Source: Burkholderia paludis
GTDB lineage: Bacteria; Pseudomonadota; Gammaproteobacteria; Burkholderiales; Burkholderiaceae
Length of the DNA: 46,010 nt
Direction: 5' to 3'
Assembly (NCBI RefSeq): GCF_000732615.1
Contig: NZ_JPGL01000078.1
Location: forward strand, 1-46,010
The notes beneath the pieces were generated by a model. The model saw nothing but the letters and a program-made list of their open reading frames with translations. It ran no database searches and had not been told where the DNA came from. Made by a program: the position numbers and the translations under genes. Shown here one piece after another: positions 1-6,472 of this stretch. Each line of letters begins with the position of its first letter. Position 1 is the first letter of the stretch.

Positions 1-1103
1 CTGACCATCTCGTGCAGCAGCGTCACCAGGATCCGGCAGCCCGACGCGCCGATCGGGTGACCGATCGCGATCGCCCCGCCGTTCACGTTCACCTTCGACG
101 TGTCCCAGCCCATCTGCTTGTGCACCGCCAGCGCCTGCGCCGCGAATGCCTCGTTGATCTCCATCAGGTCCAGGTCGCCCGGCGTCCAGCCCGCGCGCTC
201 CAGGCATCGCCGCGACGCCGGCACCGGGCCCATCCCCATCACGCTCGGATCCACGCCCGCGTTCGCGTACGCCTTGATCTTCGCCAGCGGCGTCAGCCCG
301 AGAGCCGCCGCCTTCTGCGCCGACATCACCAGCACCGCCGCCGCGCCGTCGTTCAGCCCCGACGCATTCGCCGCCGTCACCGAGCCGTCCTTCGAGAACG
401 CCGGCTTCAGCCCCGCCAGCGACTCCGCCGTCACGCCGTGACGCACGAACTCGTCGGTCGCGAACTGCAGCGGCTCGCCCTTGCGCTGCGGGATCGACAC
501 CGGCACGATCTCCGCGTCGAAGCGGCCGGCCTTCTGCGCGGCTTCCGCCTTGTTCTGCGACAGCGCCGCGAACGCGTCCTGCTCCTCGCGCGTGATCCCG
601 TACTCCTTCGCCACGTTCTCCGCCGTGACGCCCATGTGGTACTGGTTGTACACGTCCCACAGGCCGTCGACGATCATCGAGTCGACCAGCTTCGCGTCGC
701 CCATCCGGAACCCGTCGCGCGAGCCCGGCAGCACGTGCGGCGCGGCGCTCATGTTCTCCTGCCCGCCCGCAATCACGATCTCCGCGTCGCCCGCGACGAT
801 CGCGTTCGCCGCCAGCATCACGGCCTTCAGGCCCGAGCCGCACACCTTGTTGATCGTCATGCCCGGCACCGCCGTCGGCAGCCCGGCCTTGATCAGCGAC
901 TGCCGCGCCGGGTTCTGCCCGGAACCGGCCGTCAGCACCTGCCCCAGAATCACTTCGCTGACCTGCTCGGGCTTCACGCCCGCGCGCTCCAGCACCGCGC
1001 GAATCACCGTCGCGCCCAGCTCCGGCGCCGCAATCTTCGCAAGCGAGCCGCCGAATTTGCCGACCGCGGTCCGCGCGGCCGATACGATCACTACGTCCGT
1101 CAT
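1..1103 (-). CDS. phaA: Acetyl-CoA acetyltransferase (beta-ketothiolase), 3' end cut by window edge
   Basis: Condenses two acetyl-CoA to acetoacetyl-CoA, the first step of polyhydroxybutyrate synthesis in the cytoplasm. The reading frame starts at the ATG at 1103-1101 (MTDVVIVSAARTAVGKFGG) and runs open off the left edge with 367 codons visible. Thiolases of this family are about 393 residues, so about 25 are missing. Visible motifs are the acyl-accepting cysteine C88 in INKVCGSGLKAV, the ENMS region, and NGGAIAIGHPIGASG with the active-site His near residue 349. The last catalytic Cys (CxGGGxG) lies beyond the edge. A GGAGG-like ribosome site (CTGGAGGAAAGGGAA) precedes the start. It lies 99 bp downstream of phaC on the same strand, the usual pha operon order. 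phaB and phaR would be expected next, outside the window. Confidence 0.96.
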   Translation of the reverse strand, partial: MTDVVIVSAARTAVGKFGGSLAKIAAPELGATVIRAVLERAGVKPEQVSEVILGQVLTAGSGQNPARQSLIKAGLPTAVPGMTINKVCGSGLKAVMLAANAIVAGDAEIVIAGGQENMSAAPHVLPGSRDGFRMGDAKLVDSMIVDGLWDVYNQYHMGVTAENVAKEYGITREEQDAFAALSQNKAEAAQKAGRFDAEIVPVSIPQRKGEPLQFATDEFVRHGVTAESLAGLKPAFSKDGSVTAANASGLNDGAAAVLVMSAQKAAALGLTPLAKIKAYANAGVDPSVMGMGPVPASRRCLERAGWTPGDLDLMEINEAFAAQALAVHKQMGWDTSKVNVNGGAIAIGHPIGASGCRILVTLLHEMV

Positions 1104-1202
1104 TTCCCTTTCCTCCAGGCCCGCACGACACGGCGCATCGTTACCGGCCCTGTTAAAAAAACTGCGGTGCGCCGGACAGCGTGCGCCGCTGCCCGGTTTT
1201 CG

Positions 1203-3068
1203 TCAATCGCGCTGCAACACGTAGCGTCCCGGCGCCGGCTCGATCGCCGGAAACTGCGCGGAGCCGGGCCCGGCGGGCGGCGCCACCTTGCGGCCGCCGT
1301 ACTGGTCGAGCCACTCGACCCAGGTCGTCCACCAGCTTCCCGGCTGCTCCGTCGCACCGGCGAACCAGTCGTCCGCCGATTCGGGCAGATCGGTGTCGTT
1401 GACCCAGAAGCTGCGCTTCTTCTTCGCCGGCGGATTGATCACGCCCGCGATGTGCCCCGACGCGCCGAGCACGAACTTCAACGGGCCCGACAGGATCGAC
1501 GTCGACGCATAGGCCGTCTGCCACGGCACGATGTGATCCTCGCGCGAGCCGTAAATGAAGGTCGGCACGTCGATCAGCGACAGGTCGACCGGCTCGCCGC
1601 ACACGGTCAGCGCGCCCGGCTCGCGCAGCTTGTTCTCGAGATAGGTATGGCGCAGGTACCACGCGTACATCGGGCCCGGCAGGCTCGTCGAGTCGCTGTT
1701 CCAGTACAGCAGGTCGAACGGCGCCGGCGTACGGCCCTTCAGGTAGTTGTCGACGACATAGTTCCACACGAGGTCGTTCGGCCGCAGGAACGAGAACGTG
1801 TTCGCGAACTCGACGCCGCGCATCAGCCCCGGCTGCGCGCCGCTCTTGCCGCCGATGGTCTGCTCGCGCATCTGCACGTGCGTCTCGTCGACGAACACGT
1901 CGAGAATGCCCGTGTCGGCGAAGTCGAGCATCGCGGTGAGCAGCGTCATCGATGCGGCCGGATGTTCGCCACGCGCGGCAAGCACCGCAAGCGCGGTCGC
2001 GAGCATCGTGCCGCCGACGCAGAAGCCGAGCGTGTTGATCTGCTCGCGGCCGCTGACCTGCTGCACGGCGTCGATCGCCGCGAGCAGCCCTTCGTTCATG
2101 TAGTCGTCCCACGTCTTGTGCGCGACCGAGGCGTCCGCATTGCGCCACGACACCAGGAACACCTGATGACCGTTCGACAGCGCGTGCGCGACGAGCGAAT
2201 TCTCGGGCTGCAGGTCGAGGATGTAGAACTTGTTGATGCACGGCGGGACGATCAGCAGCGGCCGCTCGAACACCGGGTCCGTTTTCGGCGTGTACTGGAT
2301 CAGCTGGATCAGGTCGTTCTCGTAGACGACCGCGCCTTCGGTACACCCGAGGTTCTTGCCGACCACGAACTGCGTTTCGTCGGTCTGCGAAATCTTGCCG
2401 CGCTGCAAGTCGCCGAGCAGGTTCATCATCCCCTGCCGCAGGCTTTCGCCCTGCGTCTCGAGAATCGATTTCTGCGCGTCGGGATTGAGTGCGAGGAAGT
2501 TGCTCGGCGCGGTGGCCGCCGTCCATTGCTGGACCGTGAAACGGATGCGTTCGCGCGTCTTGGGGTCGGTCTGAAGCGCGTCGGCCAGCTCCTGCAGGTA
2601 CCGCGCGTTGAGCAGGTACCAGGCGGCCGCGAACGCGTGGGCGGGCGACGCCTTCCACGCATCGCCGCTGAAGCGGCGGTCCTTCAGCTCCGGGGCCTCG
2701 AGCTTCGCGGCAGCCGCCTGCTGCATCAGCGTCATGCAGTCGCGTGCGTAACCGGCCTGCAGCGTCTGCAGCCGCTCGGGCGGAATCGCGGCGGCCGGCA
2801 GCTTCAGCCCGGCGAACGGCGACGCCATCGCGCCGAGATCGGGCATCGACGGCACCTGAAACGGAAACGATGTCGGGAACTGGAATGTCGCGAACGGGTT
2901 CACGGTGGCCGACGCGGTCGCGGCGCGCGCCGGATCCGCAAAACCGCGCCACGCGTTCAACCACGATTCGAACATCTGCTGCATCGGCTGGGCGGCCGGG
3001 TCGAAACCGATACTGCCCGTGGGAGTGCCCGCCTGCGCGGACGTCGACGATTTTTTCGATGCTGTCAT
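1203..3068 (-). CDS. phaC: Class I polyhydroxyalkanoate synthase
   Basis: Polymerises (R)-3-hydroxyacyl-CoA into polyhydroxyalkanoate at the granule surface. The protein is 621 residues, starts at ATG 3068-3066 and has an alpha/beta-hydrolase core. The lipase-like box GFCVGG places the nucleophile at C350. The other catalytic residues are D511 (SREDHIVPW) and H539 (GASGHIAGV). These sit exactly 31 residues later than the known C319/D480/H508 of Cupriavidus necator PhaC. The catalytic region therefore aligns without net gaps, and the difference is a longer N-terminus rich in Ala, Ser, Thr and Pro. Length and triad indicate class I (short-chain monomers, no PhaE or PhaR partner needed). It is followed by phaA. 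Its own promoter probably lies in the 362-bp AT-richer gap upstream (3069-3430). Confidence 0.97.
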   Translation of the reverse strand: MTASKKSSTSAQAGTPTGSIGFDPAAQPMQQMFESWLNAWRGFADPARAATASATVNPFATFQFPTSFPFQVPSMPDLGAMASPFAGLKLPAAAIPPERLQTLQAGYARDCMTLMQQAAAAKLEAPELKDRRFSGDAWKASPAHAFAAAWYLLNARYLQELADALQTDPKTRERIRFTVQQWTAATAPSNFLALNPDAQKSILETQGESLRQGMMNLLGDLQRGKISQTDETQFVVGKNLGCTEGAVVYENDLIQLIQYTPKTDPVFERPLLIVPPCINKFYILDLQPENSLVAHALSNGHQVFLVSWRNADASVAHKTWDDYMNEGLLAAIDAVQQVSGREQINTLGFCVGGTMLATALAVLAARGEHPAASMTLLTAMLDFADTGILDVFVDETHVQMREQTIGGKSGAQPGLMRGVEFANTFSFLRPNDLVWNYVVDNYLKGRTPAPFDLLYWNSDSTSLPGPMYAWYLRHTYLENKLREPGALTVCGEPVDLSLIDVPTFIYGSREDHIVPWQTAYASTSILSGPLKFVLGASGHIAGVINPPAKKKRSFWVNDTDLPESADDWFAGATEQPGSWWTTWVEWLDQYGGRKVAPPAGPGSAQFPAIEPAPGRYVLQRD

Positions 3069-3430
3069 TACCTGCCTTACCGGTGATTCGTGAGCGTCTA
3101 TCGTGAAATCCTGCTCGCGCGCGGCGTGCCGGCTGCGAGCCGGGCCGTCATGCTCTGGAGAGGCGTCTCCAGATTCTGCCGCAGTGCGGTATTTTTATCA
3201 TTATCGTTTTCCCCATGTGAAGCGCCATATCAAACCGCAGAACATTTCCGCACGGAGATAATCCTCGCGAAACAGACGGGACAAGGGTTCCGGCGAAACA
3301 TAAAACATTTTGATTGACTTGACTTCGCGATTTTCCATTCAGTCGCGCATGCCGCGCGGCATGCGCGCCTCAATATCGAGATAAGGTGATTTTGCGACGC
3401 AATAAAACGTCGTGCGCATGCGCATCATCG
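3069..3430. promoter_or_regulatory. phaC upstream region with palindromes; no gene seen
   Basis: This 362-bp gap between pgeF and phaC is clearly more AT-rich than the flanking genes and should hold the phaC promoter on the minus strand. I could not find a convincing -35/-10 pair. GATAAT and GATTAT hexamers occur on the minus strand without a well-spaced -35. A perfect 22-nt palindrome lies at 3345-3366 (half-site GCGCATGCCGC). A 12-nt palindrome sharing the GCGCATGC core lies at 3413-3424, just beyond the pgeF stop. Neither is followed by a T-run, so they look more like operators or weak hairpins than standard terminators. A 75-codon plus-strand ORF at 3090-3317 has no recognisable protein features and I treat it as spurious. 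Confidence 0.5.
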
Positions 3431-4270
3431 TCAATCGGCCAGCCAGATCGCCGCCGCCATGCGGCCCGTCACGCGGTCGCGCCGGTACGAATAGAAGCGC
3501 GCCTGCCCGGCGACCGTGCAGGCCGTCCCGCCGCTCACGCGCACGACGCCCGCACGCGCGAGACGCAGGCGCGCGAGCGCGGGGAGATCCGCGAGAAACT
3601 TGCCCGGCGCGCCGTCGATCGCGACGAATGCAAGCCGGGTTTCATCATGCTCCGACTGCGGGGCCGTGTCGAGGAACGCGTCGCGCACGTCGGCGCCGAC
3701 CTCGAACGCCTGCGGACCGATCGCCGGCCCGAGGTACGCGTGAAGCGCGTCCGTCGCGCCGCCCGCGAGCGCCGCGACACGCGCCGCGGCCTGCTCGACG
3801 ATGCCGGCCGCGAGCCCGCGCCAGCCCGCATGCGCGGCGCCGACCGCCCGCCCTTGCGTGTCGCACAGCAGCACGGGCAGGCAATCCGCGACCATCACGA
3901 CGCAGACGGCGCCCTCCCGGTCGGTGACGCTCGCATCGGCCTGCACCGGCGCCGCGGCGGCGGGCGCCGCCGCGATCACCTCGTCCGCGCGCACGATCCG
4001 CACGCCGTGCACCTGGTCGAGCCAGGCGGCGCTCGACTGGCCCGTCAGCGCGAGCAGGCGCGCGCGATTCTCGGCGACATGGGCGGGATCGTCACCGGTG
4101 TGCAGGCCGAGATTCATCCCGCCCGGCCGCGCCCCGCCATCCTGCCAGCGCCCATACGGGCCTTCGCTCACGCCGCCGTCGCGCGTCGTGATCAGCGCGC
4201 GCACGCGCGGCGACACCTGCCAGTCGGGCTGCACGCAGTCCTGCCACGCCAACGGCGTCAGGTTCGTCAT
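3431..4270 (-). CDS. pgeF: Peptidoglycan editing factor / polyphenol oxidase family (YfiH, laccase-domain) protein
   Basis: A DUF152 'multicopper polyphenol oxidoreductase' family protein of 279 residues. Family members act on purine nucleosides or edit misincorporated amino acids in peptidoglycan stems; the substrate here is inferred only. The three conserved metal or active-site positions are visible: His in WLDQVHGVRI, Cys in VADCLPVLLCD and His in AAHAGWRGLA. The frame also allows a GTG start at 4276, directly abutting the rluD stop. I prefer the ATG at 4270-4268 because the GGAGGAG purine run then sits 8-9 nt upstream, against only 3-5 nt for the GTG. It directly follows rluD, the same rluD-yfiH pairing seen in many bacteria, so the two are probably cotranscribed. 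Confidence 0.92.
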   Translation of the reverse strand: MTNLTPLAWQDCVQPDWQVSPRVRALITTRDGGVSEGPYGRWQDGGARPGGMNLGLHTGDDPAHVAENRARLLALTGQSSAAWLDQVHGVRIVRADEVIAAAPAAAAPVQADASVTDREGAVCVVMVADCLPVLLCDTQGRAVGAAHAGWRGLAAGIVEQAAARVAALAGGATDALHAYLGPAIGPQAFEVGADVRDAFLDTAPQSEHDETRLAFVAIDGAPGKFLADLPALARLRLARAGVVRVSGGTACTVAGQARFYSYRRDRVTGRMAAAIWLAD

Positions 4271-4276
4271 CGGCAC

Positions 4277-5488
4277 TCACTCCTCCTCATCGTCGTCCGG
4301 GTACGGCGCATCGTCGTGATACTCGCCGCCGAAATCGTCATCGTCGTAGACACCGTCGTCGTCGTCGAATTCCTCGTCGCCTTCTCCGAACCCGAGTGCC
4401 GCGATGAGCGCATTCATGTCGTCCGGCAGCGGGCAGCGCCATTGCATCGCCTTGCCCGTGACGGGGTGCACGAGACCGAGCCGCCATGCATGCAGCGCCT
4501 GCCGCGCGAAACCGCCCGGCAGCGGCGCGACCGAGCGCTTGCCGCGCGCGCGCCCGTACACGGGGTCGCCGAGCAGCGGATGCCCGGCGTGCGCGCAGTG
4601 CACCCGAATCTGGTGCGTGCGGCCGGTTTCGAGGTCGCACTGGATCGCCGAAACCGGCTGACGTTGCCACAGGCATGTGTCAACCGTACGGAAATGCGTG
4701 CGCGCGGGCTTGCCAGACGCGCCCGTGACGACGGCCATGCGCGTGCGTTCGCGCGGATCGCGGCCGATCGGCGCGTCGATCGTGCCTTCCTCGGGCATCG
4801 TGCCCCACACGAGCGCGAAATAACGGCGCTTCACCGTGCGGGCCTGCAACTGGCGCACGAGATCCGTCTGCGCGGCCAGCGTGCGCGCCACCACCATCAG
4901 GCCGGAGGTTTCCTTGTCGAGCCGGTGGACGATCCCCGCGCGCGGCAGGCCGGCCGCCGCGTCGCCGTAGCGATGCAGGAGCCCGTTGAGGATCGTGCCG
5001 CTCCAGTTGCCGGCGGCCGGATGCACCACGAGGCCGGCCGGCTTGTTGATGACGACCAGCGCATCGTCCTCGTAGATCACGTCGAGCGGCACCGGCTCAG
5101 GCGTGAACGCGAGCTGCTCGGGGAGCAGATCGGGCACGAGCTCGATCTTCGCGCCGAGCGGCACCGGCTGGCGGATCTTCGCCGGCGCGCCGTCGACGAG
5201 CACGCGCTGCGCCTCGATCCAGCTTTGCAGGCGGCTGCGCGAGAATTCGGGGAACAGCTGGGCGAGCGCCTTGTCGAGGCGCTCGCCCGCGAGCGACAGC
5301 GGCACTTCGACGACGCGCGGCGCGTCATCGCCGGCCGCGGACGGCACGACGGGCGCCTGCATTGCGTCGCCGGTCAGATCATCATCGAGGGAATCCCCCG
5401 ACGCAGCGTCGGCGGGCCGATCGCTTGGGCTATAATCTTCGCGATTTGGTGTGCCCGGCTGGGCATTCTGCGAACTTGAACGGGTCAT
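4277..5488 (-). CDS. rluD: 23S rRNA pseudouridine(1911/1915/1917) synthase
   Basis: Isomerises uridines in helix 69 of 23S rRNA. The protein has 403 residues in this frame. An S4 RNA-binding domain covers about 64-125 (GERLDKALAQLFPEFSRSRLQ). The catalytic domain carries HRLDKETSG, with the catalytic aspartate at D191. Two features exceed the usual length of about 325: a low-complexity N-terminus of about 58 residues, and a strongly acidic Asp/Glu tail over roughly residues 369-403. The start is uncertain. ATG 5488 has no clear Shine-Dalgarno and lies past the candidate bamD -10 (5431-5436). A later ATG at 5362 (Met43) keeps both conserved domains. The gene is divergent from bamD and continues into pgeF. 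Confidence 0.93.
   Translation of the reverse strand: MTRSSSQNAQPGTPNREDYSPSDRPADAASGDSLDDDLTGDAMQAPVVPSAAGDDAPRVVEVPLSLAGERLDKALAQLFPEFSRSRLQSWIEAQRVLVDGAPAKIRQPVPLGAKIELVPDLLPEQLAFTPEPVPLDVIYEDDALVVINKPAGLVVHPAAGNWSGTILNGLLHRYGDAAAGLPRAGIVHRLDKETSGLMVVARTLAAQTDLVRQLQARTVKRRYFALVWGTMPEEGTIDAPIGRDPRERTRMAVVTGASGKPARTHFRTVDTCLWQRQPVSAIQCDLETGRTHQIRVHCAHAGHPLLGDPVYGRARGKRSVAPLPGGFARQALHAWRLGLVHPVTGKAMQWRCPLPDDMNALIAALGFGEGDEEFDDDDGVYDDDDFGGEYHDDAPYPDDDEEE
5431..5436 (+). promoter_or_regulatory. Candidate -10 element for bamD
   Basis: A perfect TATAAT lies about 94 nt before the bamD start, on the plus strand. It falls inside the annotated N-terminal coding region of divergent rluD. No good -35 hexamer is present at 16-18 bp spacing, so the assignment rests on the -10 and on position. 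Transcription would start near 5443. Confidence 0.45.
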
Positions 5489-5529
5489 TTAGACTGGGTC
5501 ACCGAGACTTGAAGCTAGGACATGCGAGC

Positions 5530-6354
5530 ATGATGAATTCGACCAAACGCACGGCCAGAACCGTCGCCGCCCGGGCTGCGGCGGTAGCGGCCGCGGCCCT
5601 CATCGCCGGCTGCCACGGCTTGCCGCAGAAGCAGGACGAGACGGCTACCTGGTCGAACAACAAATTATACTCAGAGGCCCAGGACGCACTGTCCGGCGGC
5701 GACTGGGGCAAGTGCGCGAAATACTTCGAATCGCTGCAAGGCCGCGATCCGTTCGGTCACTTCGCGCAACAGGCGCAGATCAACGTCGCGTACTGCAACT
5801 GGAAGGACAACGAAGCGGCCGCCGCCGACCAGGCCGTCGATCGCTTCATCCAGCTCCACCCGGATCATCCGGATATCCCGTACGCGTACTACCTGAAGGG
5901 GATGATCCACTTCAACGACGATCTCGGCCTGTTCGGGCGCTTCTCCGGCCAGGACATGAGCGAGCGCGATCCGCAGGCACTGCGCGAATCGTACGATGCG
6001 TTCAAGGTCGTCGTCGACCGCTTCCCGAAGAGCAAGTATGCGCCCGACGCCGCCGCACGGATGCGCTACATCGTCAACGCGCTCGCATCGCACGAAGTGC
6101 ACGCGGCCGACTACTATTACCGGCGCGGCGCGTACGTCGCGGCCATCAACCGCGCGCAGCTGGCGATCAAGGATTACAAGGGCGCACCGGCGATCGAGGA
6201 CGCGCTGCACATCATGATCCTGTCGTACGGGAAGCTGAACCAGCCGCAACTCGCCGAGGACACGAAGCGCGTGCTCGCGGGCACGTTCCCGGACAGCCCC
6301 TACGTCACGGGCCACTCGCGCCCCGGCACCAAGAAGTCGTGGTGGCAGTTCTGA
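5530..6354 (+). CDS. bamD: Outer membrane protein assembly factor BamD (ComL) lipoprotein
   Basis: An essential lipoprotein subunit of the BAM complex that inserts beta-barrel proteins into the outer membrane. The product is 274 residues from ATG 5530 (a second ATG follows at 5533). A lipoprotein signal peptide is clear: a basic N-terminus, an Ala/Val-rich hydrophobic stretch and a lipobox LIAGC with the lipidated cysteine at C28. The mature part has the BamD tetratricopeptide-like pattern (YSEAQDAL..GDWGKCAKYFESL, then HPDHPDIPYAYYLKGMIHF, SKYAPDAAARM and YYYRRGAYVAAINRAQ). It is divergent from rluD with 41 bp between annotated starts and is followed by a strong terminator shared with convergent dinG. 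Confidence 0.96.
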   Translation: MMNSTKRTARTVAARAAAVAAAALIAGCHGLPQKQDETATWSNNKLYSEAQDALSGGDWGKCAKYFESLQGRDPFGHFAQQAQINVAYCNWKDNEAAAADQAVDRFIQLHPDHPDIPYAYYLKGMIHFNDDLGLFGRFSGQDMSERDPQALRESYDAFKVVVDRFPKSKYAPDAAARMRYIVNALASHEVHAADYYYRRGAYVAAINRAQLAIKDYKGAPAIEDALHIMILSYGKLNQPQLAEDTKRVLAGTFPDSPYVTGHSRPGTKKSWWQF

Positions 6355-6387
6355 CGCAAGAACCGCGCGGCGCCCGCCGCACGAACG

Positions 6388-6417
6388 AAAAACCCGGCCA
6401 TCGAGCCGGGTTTTTTG
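6388..6417. terminator. Rho-independent terminator between bamD and dinG
   Basis: The stem AACCCGGC (6391-6398) pairs with GCCGGGTT (6405-6412) around the loop CATCGA. A T-run follows on the plus strand and an A-run precedes it, so it can serve both convergent genes. Confidence 0.9.
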
Positions 6418-6472
6418 TTGGCGCCGCATTCGGGCGGCGCCGGTGCGATCGCGCGACGATTGCCGCGCGCCG

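Noticed and set aside
12..3086. A 1024-codon plus-strand open frame across phaA and phaC
   Set aside because: It is antisense to two clearly recognised enzymes and its translation is an Arg/His-rich string without domains. High G+C removes stop codons from this antisense frame.
3090..3317. A 75-codon plus-strand frame in the phaC upstream gap
   Set aside because: There is no ribosome site, it lies over the expected phaC promoter, and the translation has no recognisable pattern.
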